A stretch of DNA of 64,000 nt from Marinomonas sp. UCMA 3892 (GTDB lineage Bacteria; Pseudomonadota; Gammaproteobacteria; Pseudomonadales; Marinomonadaceae): positions 1 to 64,000 of the forward strand of contig NZ_PTXN01000021.1 in NCBI RefSeq assembly GCF_012726345.1, given 5' to 3'. The position numbers and the translations under genes are program-made. Of this stretch, positions 40,530-49,792 are shown in pieces (position 1 is the stretch's first letter; the number at the start of each line of letters is the position of its first letter). A model generated the notes under the pieces. It worked only from the letters and a program-made list of their open reading frames with translations, had not been told where the DNA came from and ran no database searches.

Positions 40530-41267
40530 ATGACGTTAAACATTTCACAGATTAAAGCAATTGCCTTTGATGCAGACGATACACTCTGGAGAAATGAGGA
40601 TATTTTCATTCATGCCCAAGATGAATTTATTAATTTACTATTGCCATTTCATGATGAAAGCTACATTCGCTCTCATCTCGGTGAGGTGCAGATTAATAAC
40701 TTAGAACATTTTGGTTATGGTATAAAAGGCTTCACTTTATCTATGATCGAAACTGCTATTGAGCTAACCGAAGGTCGCATCACTGGCAACGAAATACATG
40801 AAATTATACAGCTTGCTAAATGTATGCTGGCTTCACCAGTGGAGCTGTTACCGAATGTAGAAAACGTGCTTTCTCAACTAAAAGGACGGTTTCGCTTATT
40901 GGTTATCACTAAAGGTGATCTACTTGATCAAGAAAGCAAACTAGCAAGATCCGGTATTGCTGATTATTTTGATGCCATTGAAATAGTAAGTGACAAAACA
41001 TCTGCAGTTTACCAGCAAATACTTCAACGTCATAAGCTTTCTACCGATCATTTTTTAATGGTTGGGAACTCGTTGAAATCCGACATTTTGCCTGTTTTAG
41101 ATCTTGGCGCCCAAGCACTTCATGTTCCTTATCACACCACTTGGGACCATGAAAAAGTTACAGACGAGACACTATTGCATTACCCGCAATTGGGAACTCT
41201 TAGTGATATAGCTCAAGTTACTGATTGGTTAAACCTTTCAACTCCTATGAACAAAAAGGCAGTATGA
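40530..41267 (+). CDS. HAD-superfamily hydrolase
   Basis: A 245-aa phosphatase-like protein. AFDADDTLW (about residues 11-19) is HAD motif I, LLVITKGDL holds motif II, and MVGNSLKSDILPVLDLGA holds motifs III and IV. The cap is helical (C1 type). It may be a nucleotide or sugar phosphatase; the substrate cannot be told. The start is one base after the hemH stop. Its own stop overlaps the first ATG of the small secreted protein that follows. Confidence 0.88.
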   Translation: MTLNISQIKAIAFDADDTLWRNEDIFIHAQDEFINLLLPFHDESYIRSHLGEVQINNLEHFGYGIKGFTLSMIETAIELTEGRITGNEIHEIIQLAKCMLASPVELLPNVENVLSQLKGRFRLLVITKGDLLDQESKLARSGIADYFDAIEIVSDKTSAVYQQILQRHKLSTDHFLMVGNSLKSDILPVLDLGAQALHVPYHTTWDHEKVTDETLLHYPQLGTLSDIAQVTDWLNLSTPMNKKAV

Positions 41268-41635
41268 TGAAATATATAAAAGCAATTGTTTGCTCACTCA
41301 TTCTTGTTTCTACATTAGCTCAAGCCGAAGAAAGTACACTTGATAAGGCAAAAGAAGGGGCTCAAAAGTTATGGGAGAAAACCAAAACAACAACGTCAGA
41401 AATAGCAGATACCACCGCAGAAAAAGCATCTGAATTTGGTGAGAAGGCATCAGAGTTTGGCAGTAAAGCATCTAAAAATGCTAAAGAAACTGGCACAGTT
41501 GTCTGGGATAAAATGAAAGAGGCGGGGGCAGCAACCGCTGAGGGCGCAAGAAAAGGTGCTTCAAAAATCCGCAGCCTAGCAGGCCAAGAAGATTGTGAAA
41601 AAAACAGTACGTCTTGTAGTAAAAATAAAGAGTAA
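41264..41635 (+). CDS. Small secreted helical repeat protein
   Basis: A 123-aa protein. A signal peptide (about residues 1-21, ending AQA) leads into an amphipathic helix rich in Lys, Glu and Ala with imperfect seven-residue repeats (EKASEFG, EKASEFG, SKASKNA). Such repeats recall LEA-like or apolipoprotein-like stress proteins. A cysteine pair lies near the C-terminus (EDCEKNSTSC). Two adjacent ATGs could be the start; AAGG lies before them. It is coupled to the HAD gene and followed after 3 bp by the zinc-finger gene. Confidence 0.78.
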   Translation: MMKYIKAIVCSLILVSTLAQAEESTLDKAKEGAQKLWEKTKTTTSEIADTTAEKASEFGEKASEFGSKASKNAKETGTVVWDKMKEAGAATAEGARKGASKIRSLAGQEDCEKNSTSCSKNKE

Positions 41636-41638
41636 CCA

Positions 41639-42154
41639 GTGCAGGAAAAAGACAACAACTCTCCAGCAACATCCTCTAGTAACTGGGAACAAGAGTTCCT
41701 AGATCAGAGCGATGATGCTCATATTAAATCTGCTAAAATTCGCTATCGTTGTCCAAAGTGCGAAAGTTTATTGGTTTTAAAAGAAGGCGCCAATGGCGCA
41801 TTCTGGGGCTGTGAATCTTATCCTGTCTGTAACTACACAGCAAATAATGAAAACGGTAAGCCAGTCAGAGCTAAGCGCTATCTTTGTCCTGCTTGCCAGT
41901 CTCCACTAAGAAGAAAAGCTTTTAAGGATAATGCTTTTTGGGGCTGCTCAAATTATCCTGAATGCAAAGTTACTGTAGAAGATGATAATGGCGTTCCTTC
42001 AAGTACCAAAAAATATCCTTGCCGCGCCTGCGGACACTATCTCGTCAGAAAGAAAAGTAAAAATGGGTACTTTTGGGGTTGTATAACCTATCCTGTGTGC
42101 ACCAATACTCTAAATGATGATAAAGGCTTACCGGTATTGAAAAAGAAACGCTGA
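41639..42154 (+). CDS. Protein with three topoisomerase-type C4 zinc fingers
   Basis: A 171-aa protein made almost wholly of three zinc ribbons of the type found at the C-terminus of topoisomerase I: CPKCESLLVLKEGANGAFWGC, CPACQSPLRRKAFKDNAFWGC and CRACGHYLVRKKSKNGYFWGC, each closed by a further cysteine (CNYT, CKVT, CTNT). It probably binds single-stranded DNA or RNA, or another protein. It starts with GTG, 3 bp after the preceding gene, with only a weak ribosome binding site. YrdD of E. coli is of comparable plan. Confidence 0.88.
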   Translation: MQEKDNNSPATSSSNWEQEFLDQSDDAHIKSAKIRYRCPKCESLLVLKEGANGAFWGCESYPVCNYTANNENGKPVRAKRYLCPACQSPLRRKAFKDNAFWGCSNYPECKVTVEDDNGVPSSTKKYPCRACGHYLVRKKSKNGYFWGCITYPVCTNTLNDDKGLPVLKKKR

Positions 42155-42176
42155 TAGTTTTAAGAACATTATCCAC

Positions 42177-43058
42177 TCAATGTTGTTTAGCAATATCCGT
42201 CAAGGCACCTTCGATATTATCAAACTGAAATTCAAAGCCTTGTTTTTCTAACTTTTGAGGAACAACCTTCGCACCTTCGGTTAGTAACGAAGCCATTTCT
42301 CCAAAAACAAGGTCAAGCGGCCACCTGGGTGTCGGTAAAATAGCAGGGCGCTTTAATGACGCAGCGTATGATTTGGCAAAATGTTGTTGCTCAATCAATT
42401 GCGGAGCTACTAAGTTATAAATCCCTGTGTAGGACTCATCGAACATAGCATTAGTAATGGCTTTCATCACATCAGCTATGTGCACCCACGAAAACCACTG
42501 TTTGCCGCCAGCGATAGGACCTCCTAAACCGCACAAAAATGGTAGACGCATTTTCTTTAGTGCTCCACCATTCCCCAGCACAACTCCTAATCGAAATATC
42601 ACCACCCTTGTATCATCATTCGAAAATGCTTTTGCAGAGTTCTCCCAAGCAGCGCAGAGATCATGAGAAAACCCTGGTTTTGGTGGTGTGTTTTCATAAA
42701 AAACTTCATTTCTCGCTACGCCATAATAACCAACCGCTGACATTGAAATCACCGTCTTAGGTGGATGTTTCATAGCTGCCTTAACCTTATTTGTTAGAGT
42801 TATTCTGCTATCAAATAGAATTTCTTTGCGCTTTTTAGTCCATGGCTGACTGGCAATGTTTTCACCGGCAAGATTGATAAACACATCTATTTTCTCATCT
42901 AATTCTGCTAACGATGCCAATGTTAATTGTTTAACACTGGCCTCTAGTCGTTTATCCACCTTTCTCACAAAGGCATAGATTTGATGATTGTCTTTTAATA
43001 ATTCGGCAAGCAAAGATTGACCAATAAAGCCTGTCGCTCCAGATAATAGAATCTTCAT
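42177..43058 (-). CDS. TIGR01777-family epimerase-like protein (YfcH type)
   Basis: A 293-aa Rossmann protein of the SDR extended family. LLSGATGFIGQSLL (about residues 3-16) is the NAD(P)-binding loop; VINLAGENIASQPWTKKRKE and ISMSAVGYYG are the YfcH-type signatures, and the C-terminal DUF1731-like segment (ILPTPRWPLDLVFGEMASLLTEGAKVVPQKL) is present. The product is unknown; relatives affect division or envelope in other bacteria. ATG at 43058 was chosen because GGAG precedes it and it gives the standard N-terminus. Confidence 0.9.
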   Translation of the reverse strand: MKILLSGATGFIGQSLLAELLKDNHQIYAFVRKVDKRLEASVKQLTLASLAELDEKIDVFINLAGENIASQPWTKKRKEILFDSRITLTNKVKAAMKHPPKTVISMSAVGYYGVARNEVFYENTPPKPGFSHDLCAAWENSAKAFSNDDTRVVIFRLGVVLGNGGALKKMRLPFLCGLGGPIAGGKQWFSWVHIADVMKAITNAMFDESYTGIYNLVAPQLIEQQHFAKSYAASLKRPAILPTPRWPLDLVFGEMASLLTEGAKVVPQKLEKQGFEFQFDNIEGALTDIAKQH

Positions 43059-43225
43059 TTCATCGTGCTCCATGTGTTGCGATAATGAATGTATTACGCA
43101 TAAAAAATGAAATAGGATCAATAACTTCCTAAATCTAACTCATAATCTACTTTTTGCCTGATTTGATCAGAAGATTTTAAGGTTTTTTGCTCTGCACCTT
43201 CTTTTTCTGACATAGGATGGCTAAA

Positions 43226-43633
43226 ATGGGGAATCGAGAAACATTAGGTATCAAAATGCTACGCAAAGAATACGATCACATCATTCTTCTTGCACATGGA
43301 AGCCCTGATCCCCTTTGGAAACTGCCCTTCGAATCGCTCTATCATCAAGTGGCACAAACATATGGTGAAGGCAACGTAAGTTTAGCCTACATGGAACTTA
43401 CGTCTCCATCCTTGGAAGATGTTGTAGGCATGCTAGGCGCAGAGACTCGTAACGTTGCTGTGTTGCCACTTTTTTTAGCAGTCGGACGTCATTTAAGACA
43501 TGATGTACCTACGCAAATAGCTACATTGCAAAAAGACGATCTACACATAGAGTTGCTGCCTCCAATTGGAGATGATGCGCTAGTAAAACAGGCCATGCAA
43601 ACTGTCGTCGCTAATCATTTAGGTAAGGTTTAA
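43226..43633 (+). CDS. CbiX-like sirohydrochlorin chelatase family protein
   Basis: A 135-aa single-domain protein of the class II chelatase fold. ILLAHGSPDPLWKLPF holds the first metal-binding histidine, and LAVGRHLRHDVP the second. This short form, half of CbiK-sized enzymes, works as a homodimer and puts cobalt, nickel or iron into sirohydrochlorin. The start is uncertain: AGGA lies well placed before 43226, but a Met at 43256 also gives a family-like N-terminus. It lies 39 bp before the Mks/Jet operon; a link between them is doubtful. Confidence 0.85.
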   Translation: MGNRETLGIKMLRKEYDHIILLAHGSPDPLWKLPFESLYHQVAQTYGEGNVSLAYMELTSPSLEDVVGMLGAETRNVAVLPLFLAVGRHLRHDVPTQIATLQKDDLHIELLPPIGDDALVKQAMQTVVANHLGKV

Positions 43634-43672
43634 ACATGCCATTAGTTTTCGTTAATTCATGGAGCTCGATGA

Positions 43673-45064
43673 ATGCTATTTAGACACTTACCTGATGAAA
43701 TATTTCAGGCATTAAGCGGCTCTAATAGAGCATTGATTGAAGCGGTATTGAATGATCTTGCTGATGTTTTTTATGATCACGCAGAAGATCCAATAAAAGA
43801 CAAATCTACCATCATTGAATCGATAGAAGACACACTGCATAAGTTAGATACGCTTGCTTGGCATGATGACCAAAAAGAATCATTTGATTCGCCGAAAACC
43901 ATTCATGATTATGCTTTAAGAATCTATCATCGCTTAGTGAATACTGGTTGGTTAGTAGAGGAGCAGGAGCTGTATCGAGTCAGCGTATTGATGACTCCGC
44001 AAATCTCCATGTTACTTCGTTCCCTAGTCGAAATTAGCCGACACGGTAAGCGCAACTACGGTGCAACCGTATTAAGTATTCTTAGTAACTTAGAGTCTGT
44101 TGCCAAGCACCCCGTAGAACGTGGCGTAACATTACGTCAATCAGCAGAAGCTTCCAGAGATTTCTCTGCACATTTGAACCAGATATTACTTGGTATACGC
44201 AGCTTACAGCGAGAGTTGTTTGCAAGCCGAGATCCTAAAGCCATTGTAGCGGGCTTCTTTGATTTATTTGTCGAAGGCATATTGATTGCCGATTACAAAA
44301 CCATCAAAACCAGTAACAACCCATTTCGCTTTAGAAGACAAATTCTTGAATTAACACAGGAGTTTTTAGCGAATCCCGAAACCATGGGGCAAGTTGCTCA
44401 GTGTTATGTTGATCAGCAACTGATTACTATGGCTGAAGCACAAGCCATGGTAGAAAAAGATTGCCGTGACATCATTCAAACCTTTAGCAACATTGAACAA
44501 CGCTTAGAACGTATTGATGAATACCGGTATCGTTTAGAAAAACGTGCGGCCGACACGGCTCGCTACATGGACAGTTCTAGACCGGGTATGGCGAATAAAG
44601 TAGCTGGCATCATTACTGATGTAGCAAAATACGACAAGTTACCAATCTTAAAAGAAGTTATTGGTTCACGTTTTATTGGCATGGCTTCAGCAGCACAACC
44701 AACAAAACGCCGTGAGCCGCCACCACCTCGTGTCATGACACCTTCAGAAGTGTCAGCTGACGCAATCAGATTGCGTGATCAGCAGCGCCGCTTCCATGAA
44801 GCTCGACAAGTTACTATTCCAAAAATGCAGAGTTATTTAGATAAACAGATCGCTTCTGGCGATAGTAAGCATATTTTGGATTTCACTATTGAATCGGTAG
44901 AAGACTTTGTATGCTTTGACCATTTACGTTATGTCGGCTCTCTTGGCGTGAGTGCTAAAAAAATAGAAGATTTATTTGAAGTACAGTTTACTAATCAGTA
45001 TTTAGATGTGCATAACTTCGTTGAATGTCGTGAATTTACTGTCGTGCGTAGGAGCAAAGCGTAA
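43673..45064 (+). CDS. mksF: Condensin-like kleisin subunit, JetA/MksF family
   Basis: A 463-aa protein of the Wadjet JetA / MksF family (DUF5716-type), the kleisin of a bacterial SMC complex. The N-terminal winged-helix region (about residues 1-120) leads to a long helical body and a coiled segment (about 260-320); a flexible Pro-rich linker (EPPPPRVMTPSE) joins the C-terminal domain (about 375-463) that binds the SMC head. It is the first gene of a three-gene operon, overlapping the next gene by one base. GGAG stands eight bases before the ATG. No catalytic role is expected; the subunit bridges SMC heads. Confidence 0.88.
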   Translation: MLFRHLPDEIFQALSGSNRALIEAVLNDLADVFYDHAEDPIKDKSTIIESIEDTLHKLDTLAWHDDQKESFDSPKTIHDYALRIYHRLVNTGWLVEEQELYRVSVLMTPQISMLLRSLVEISRHGKRNYGATVLSILSNLESVAKHPVERGVTLRQSAEASRDFSAHLNQILLGIRSLQRELFASRDPKAIVAGFFDLFVEGILIADYKTIKTSNNPFRFRRQILELTQEFLANPETMGQVAQCYVDQQLITMAEAQAMVEKDCRDIIQTFSNIEQRLERIDEYRYRLEKRAADTARYMDSSRPGMANKVAGIITDVAKYDKLPILKEVIGSRFIGMASAAQPTKRREPPPPRVMTPSEVSADAIRLRDQQRRFHEARQVTIPKMQSYLDKQIASGDSKHILDFTIESVEDFVCFDHLRYVGSLGVSAKKIEDLFEVQFTNQYLDVHNFVECREFTVVRRSKA

Positions 45065-45711
45065 TGCTTAGAGAATTAAAAAAAGTCGTTGAAGAGTCCG
45101 GCAAAGACGCTCAAGAATTCCAACAGACAGCAAACTTTGTAATTGCAAATCAATTTGCCAGCGCCTACAAACATGGTCAACGGAAACATTATCTGCTTTT
45201 AGAGTCTTATCAGGACTACTTCGATAATTTATTCGACGCGTTAGGTATGAAGCTTTACATCAACGAGAATGAACGTCTTGCCGGTGTTTTACCCATCCAG
45301 AAAGAAGCGTTTGTTCGTTTGAAAACTGACGAAACGCTATTTTTATTGGTTCTTCGCCAAATCTATGAAGAAAAAATTGAGAATTTTGAAGTTGATAATG
45401 GCTTTGTCGCAACCAATACTCACACCATTTTAGACAGATTTGTTCAGTTGGTTAAACGTGAAATTCCAAATGAAACACGCTTCAAAGACATTTTAGCTTT
45501 GTTCAGCCGTCATGGAATTGTTATTCGTGGCAAATCTTATGAGGAAGACAGCAAGAATCAAATGATCAACATTACTCCGGTGGTCAGATTAATCGTAACC
45601 GAGGCGTATCTAAGGCAATTAGAGGCATTCAATGGCACCGATCCAGACGAAGATGAAGTTGCCGATTCAGATGCTGAAACAGAAACAACGCAAGAAACCA
45701 ATCAAGACTAG
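45064..45711 (+). CDS. mksE: Condensin-like KITE subunit, JetB/MksE family
   Basis: A 215-aa protein of the DUF4194 (JetB / MksE) family. It is a small winged-helix KITE protein that binds the kleisin and stabilises the SMC ring. The core is about residues 10-175; the C-terminus is a highly acidic tail (DPDEDEVADSDAETETTQETNQD) likely to be disordered. It overlaps the stop of mksF (TAATG) and is followed after 9 bp by the SMC gene. The call is supported mainly by its place between a JetA-like and a JetC-like gene plus the matching size. Confidence 0.85.
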   Translation: MLRELKKVVEESGKDAQEFQQTANFVIANQFASAYKHGQRKHYLLLESYQDYFDNLFDALGMKLYINENERLAGVLPIQKEAFVRLKTDETLFLLVLRQIYEEKIENFEVDNGFVATNTHTILDRFVQLVKREIPNETRFKDILALFSRHGIVIRGKSYEEDSKNQMINITPVVRLIVTEAYLRQLEAFNGTDPDEDEVADSDAETETTQETNQD

Positions 45712-45720
45712 GGCCAAAAT

Positions 45721-48700
45721 ATGAAAAAGTTAAATCGAATCGTATTAGTAAATTGGTACCTACTTGGTGCAGAAGAAATCAATATTCGTGGTAATACCGC
45801 CATTATAGGGCCAACGGGCTCTGGTAAATCGTCTCTGCTTGATGCTATTCAAACCGTATTGACAGGGGCAAGTAAGCGTCACCTTAATTACAACGCTAGC
45901 GCAAACGATGGCAAAGCCAGTGGTCGAAGTATTCGTTCTTACATATTGGGGATGATCGACTCAGGCCAAGCCAATGCAAAAGCTTTTGGAACACAACCAA
46001 GACAAGACGCAACAAGTTACCTCGCATTAATTTTCGAAGACAGCATCACAGGCAAAGAATCGACTGTAGGCTTGGCGTTAAGCGCATCATTAGCTTCTCC
46101 AGAAGAGGATGTTCTTGGGCGTTTTGTACTTTCCAATTTTGGCGCTAGAAAATCAGATTTTATCGATGCGATGGAAGGTAAGAGCTACAAGGCCAAACCT
46201 TGGATTGAAGTTCGTGAAACGATGAAAAAAATCTGCCTAGACCCTTATATCAAATCAGGCAGTGCGTCAGCGACCCAATATATCAATCGCTATCTTGAAG
46301 AGCTAAGTCCTAGTCCAGATCATTTGATCACACTAGATAGTTTCCTTAAAAACTTCAAAAACGCTTTGAAGTTTGTACCTATTGCCTCTCCAACTCGCTT
46401 TGTACAAGACTTCGTCTTAGCAGAAGCGCCATTGCAAGTTGGCGCTTACCAAAAGTCACTGAATGAATATCGTCACTTAGAAGCCAAAACCCTTGAAGTC
46501 TCTAAGCGCATTGATGATTTAAAACTTATTCAGCAAGATTGTGAGAAAAAGCATCAGCAAGAGCAAAGTGCGATTAATTATCAGTGGATTGCAACTGAGG
46601 CACGTTTTGATGAGCTGGGTAGTAAACAAGATGATATCCAAGATCAATATGAGCTTCAAAAAGAACGTGAAGAAGAGATCGAAGAAGAATTAGCAACTCA
46701 AGGTAGCCTATTAAAGCAACTGCAAGGGCAGCTACTGCGTTTCGAGCAACAGTATGAGCACTCTGATGTTGGTTTAAAGCTTCAGCAATTAGAGCAAAAT
46801 AAGAAATTGCTCACTCTGCAAGGTCAACAAGATCAAAAAGCTATACTGCAAGTTCGTCAATTAACCTTATTATTATCGGCACTTAACTCTTTTGAAGATT
46901 TGCTCTCGAAAGAAACCAACGCCTTAGTGAAAGAATTTGCAGCATTTAATGGCTTGATCACAGAAGAAGGACGCGTAGAAGGCAACCTTAAACCATTAAC
47001 TCAGAAGCTTATTGCTCTTAATGAGATTTTAGACAGAGAGAAATCTCAGGTTTTTGGCCAGCGATCAGAGCTAAACCGTACGATCCTGAATTTAAAAGAT
47101 GAATGTAAGCAACTAGAATCGGACGTTTCTTCTTTAAAAGGTGGCGTCAGCCCACTTTCCCAAAATACAAAACGTCTAATTGCGTTATTAAAAGACGCTA
47201 ATATTACTGCTACACCATTAAGCCATTTGGCCGAAGTAACCGACAGAAAGTGGCAAGATGCTATTGAAGGTTATCTTGGTGCGCAGCGCGAAGCATTAAT
47301 TGTTGAGCCTGAAGACGCAGAAGAATCTATTCGTATATTCCGTGCTCATCGACGCCAATTAATGGGCTGTCGAGTTATCGATACCACACAGACTCGACTT
47401 TGGTTGAACCGTGGCGACAATCATTCTGCATTGCGTTTTATTCGCTGTAATAATGATCATGCTCAAGCTTATCTAAATCGTCGTTTGGGTGGCATCAAGC
47501 CAGTAGATACAGAACGAGAGTTGCTGCGCGAAGACAGTGCAATGACAGCGGATGGTATGTTAAAACTTGCCGGAACGATTTCGACTATTCGCTTTGTGCC
47601 GCACATGATGGTCGGTATTAATACCGAGGGTATGCGTGAATCCCGTGAAAAACAACTTGCAAGCCTAAGTGGCGAACTGATGAATTTCCTTAAGGCAGAT
47701 CAGCGCCTTGAACAGGCTGATTCCTTACTAGGTCGTGTTATGGCCAACAACCAATTTGATGCTGAAAGCATTGGTAACGCCAGCCACACTGTTACCCGCT
47801 TAACTCAAGAGTTAGAGTCGGTTGAAGCTGAAATTTCGCAACTGCAAAAACATGACGATACTGAGCTACAAGAACGCATCGAGGAGCTTAAATCGCGCAT
47901 TGCAAATGTCGAATTGGATCAGAAAAAATTAGATCGTGAACGTCAACAAATTGCAGAACAGTTTGGCGCATTGAATACGCAAAAAAGTCAGCTAAGCTCT
48001 GCTTTGTCAGCACTTGATGAAGAGCGTAACCGCCTAACATCGAATCCAAAATACGATGCAGAATTTGCTAGTGAACGTTACGCTTTATTAGAAGGCAGTA
48101 TGGTAAATGGTGCGGCTATCTATAAAGAGGCTATTAGTCGAGCCGACAAAGCTAGCGAAAAAGCCCGCAGCTTTGATCAAAAGGTTCGTAAGGAAGTAGC
48201 GGATCATTATGGCAAATATCATCATGCGAATTTAGACAACGATGTTCAATTGGATTACTTAGAATCAAAGTTTGAAGAGTTTGAACACTATGTTTCTTAT
48301 CAAATCGATATTTTGAGCGAAACAGAGTTAGCGAAATACGCCAAGCGTGCGGAATTGGCTCGTAAAGAGGCAGAAGAAACGTTCAGATCAGACTATGTGT
48401 CTAAATTGAAAGATTCCCTTGATCAAGTGGCGCACATTATTCGTGAGCTGAACCACAGCTTGAAGCGCCGCCCATTTAACCAGGAAATCTATCAATTCCG
48501 CTATTATCCAAATGGCGATATGAAAGACATCTTGGATCTTGTTGAGCGTTTTAGTGCGCAAGATCAAGCCAATGTGGGTGGATTGTTCGACCCGCATTTG
48601 AGTAATGATCCTGATCATATTCGCGCAATCGCATCTATTCAGGAACTTATATCTGATGATGAAAAACAACAAGACCTTGCAGACTACCGTAAGTTCTATA

Positions 48701-49137
48701 ACTTCGAAGTAGACATTTTAGACGCAGAAGGTAATAAGAAAACTACGCTAAGCCAACGAATTCAAACAGGTTCTGGTGGTGAGCATCAAATTCCGTTCTA
48801 TTTGGCGATTGCTGCCGCTTTGTCTACTACGTATCGCTTACATGAAACCATGGAAGGTGAGATCGTTGGTGGTTTCTCATTAGCTATGTTCGATGAAGCT
48901 TTCAATAAAATAGATATGGTGAAGACGTCTACGTGTATGGGGTTCATGAAAGATATCGGCTTGCAGGTTATCGCAGCAGCGCCAGACGATAAGCGTGCTG
49001 TGATGGCGGCAAATATGGATACGATTATTAGCGTGTGGCGTGAAGGTGGAGCAGTATCTATTGACGTAGCTTACCCGAAAGAAAAAGGCCAAATATTACT
49101 AAATGGACAATCAGATAACTTAGCAACTCCAGCTTGA
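45721..49137 (+). CDS. mksB: SMC-like ATPase, JetC/MksB family
   Basis: A 1138-aa SMC protein. GPTGSGKSS (30-38) is Walker A with the family insert rich in Asn/Ala/Ser after it. Long coiled coils (about 240-480 and 650-960) flank a hinge-like segment (about 490-640, with RALIVEP- and GCRVIDTT-like strands). SGGE (1018-1021) is the ABC signature and AMFDEAFNKID (about 1055) is Walker B. The plan fits MksB/JetC, which extrudes DNA loops with the kleisin and KITE subunits. In Wadjet systems a fourth gene, jetD, encodes the nuclease that cuts circular plasmids; here the next gene is bolA. Confidence 0.92.
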   Translation: MKKLNRIVLVNWYLLGAEEINIRGNTAIIGPTGSGKSSLLDAIQTVLTGASKRHLNYNASANDGKASGRSIRSYILGMIDSGQANAKAFGTQPRQDATSYLALIFEDSITGKESTVGLALSASLASPEEDVLGRFVLSNFGARKSDFIDAMEGKSYKAKPWIEVRETMKKICLDPYIKSGSASATQYINRYLEELSPSPDHLITLDSFLKNFKNALKFVPIASPTRFVQDFVLAEAPLQVGAYQKSLNEYRHLEAKTLEVSKRIDDLKLIQQDCEKKHQQEQSAINYQWIATEARFDELGSKQDDIQDQYELQKEREEEIEEELATQGSLLKQLQGQLLRFEQQYEHSDVGLKLQQLEQNKKLLTLQGQQDQKAILQVRQLTLLLSALNSFEDLLSKETNALVKEFAAFNGLITEEGRVEGNLKPLTQKLIALNEILDREKSQVFGQRSELNRTILNLKDECKQLESDVSSLKGGVSPLSQNTKRLIALLKDANITATPLSHLAEVTDRKWQDAIEGYLGAQREALIVEPEDAEESIRIFRAHRRQLMGCRVIDTTQTRLWLNRGDNHSALRFIRCNNDHAQAYLNRRLGGIKPVDTERELLREDSAMTADGMLKLAGTISTIRFVPHMMVGINTEGMRESREKQLASLSGELMNFLKADQRLEQADSLLGRVMANNQFDAESIGNASHTVTRLTQELESVEAEISQLQKHDDTELQERIEELKSRIANVELDQKKLDRERQQIAEQFGALNTQKSQLSSALSALDEERNRLTSNPKYDAEFASERYALLEGSMVNGAAIYKEAISRADKASEKARSFDQKVRKEVADHYGKYHHANLDNDVQLDYLESKFEEFEHYVSYQIDILSETELAKYAKRAELARKEAEETFRSDYVSKLKDSLDQVAHIIRELNHSLKRRPFNQEIYQFRYYPNGDMKDILDLVERFSAQDQANVGGLFDPHLSNDPDHIRAIASIQELISDDEKQQDLADYRKFYNFEVDILDAEGNKKTTLSQRIQTGSGGEHQIPFYLAIAAALSTTYRLHETMEGEIVGGFSLAMFDEAFNKIDMVKTSTCMGFMKDIGLQVIAAAPDDKRAVMAANMDTIISVWREGGAVSIDVAYPKEKGQILLNGQSDNLATPA

Positions 49138-49148
49138 TAGAGAATGGC

Positions 49149-49463
49149 ATGATCATACAAAATCAGATAGATCAACGTATCAATGAAAAATTGGATGTAC
49201 ATCATATGACGCTCGAAAATGAGAGTTATATGCATAATGTACCTGCAGGAAGCGAGTCACATTTTAAGTTGGTTCTAGTAAGTGATGCTTTCGAAGGTAA
49301 GAGGCTGGTTCAGCGTCATCAGCTTGTTTATGGAGTACTGCAAGACGAAATGACAAAGATTCACGCTCTCGCTATGCATCTATACACAATTAAAGAGTGG
49401 AGTGAGCGCAACGCGCTTGCTCCTTCATCGCCAAAATGCCACGGAGGCGAGCAGGGCAAATAA
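49149..49463 (+). CDS. bolA: BolA-family protein
   Basis: A 104-aa protein with the small BolA fold (class II KH-like). SHFKLVLVSDAFEGKRLVQRHQLVYGVL and IHALAMHLYTIKEW are the central and C-terminal signatures; the histidine in SHFK and in the RHQ turn are candidate cluster ligands. BolA proteins bind 2Fe-2S clusters with glutaredoxins or act as stress and envelope regulators. The ATG at 49149 was preferred to a TTG overlapping the mksB stop. It lies 11 bp behind mksB, so it may share that transcript; no glutaredoxin is nearby. Confidence 0.9.
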   Translation: MIIQNQIDQRINEKLDVHHMTLENESYMHNVPAGSESHFKLVLVSDAFEGKRLVQRHQLVYGVLQDEMTKIHALAMHLYTIKEWSERNALAPSSPKCHGGEQGK

Positions 49464-49481
49464 CCCTAACTCGATCTGCTA

Positions 49482-49784
49482 ATGAGTATTTCAATCACTG
49501 TTAATGATGCCAAAGATATAGCAACAATCACTATTATTGGAAGTTTTGATTTCTCTTTATTTAATGAATTTAGAGCGGGCTACTCAGATCTTACTAAACC
49601 TTATAAAACCTACGTGGTTGATATGAGCATGGTCGAATATTTAGATAGCGCTGCTCTTGGTATGCTGCTAAGTATGCGTAATGCCATTGACGCAGACTCC
49701 AACATTCAGTTAACAGGTGCAAATGCCTTTATTAAAAACATTCTCATGATCTCTCGTTTTGATAAACGCTTTGATATTCAGTAA
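49482..49784 (+). CDS. STAS-domain anti-sigma factor antagonist
   Basis: A 100-aa single STAS domain. VVDMSMVEYLDSAALGMLLSMR (about residues 46-67) carries the conserved phosphorylatable serine in DSAALG. Such proteins release an anti-sigma kinase or other partner when unphosphorylated. The gene lies 18 bp after bolA and 8 bp before the receiver-PP2C gene, whose product is the likely phosphatase for this serine. The matching kinase is not in the window. Confidence 0.88.
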   Translation: MSISITVNDAKDIATITIIGSFDFSLFNEFRAGYSDLTKPYKTYVVDMSMVEYLDSAALGMLLSMRNAIDADSNIQLTGANAFIKNILMISRFDKRFDIQ

Positions 49785-49792
49785 AGGCCAAA

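Noticed and set aside
43226..43633. CbiX-like gene as part of the SMC operon
   Set aside because: It lies only 39 bp upstream, but chelatase-like proteins have no known link with condensins and mksF has its own good ribosome binding site; kept as a separate gene.
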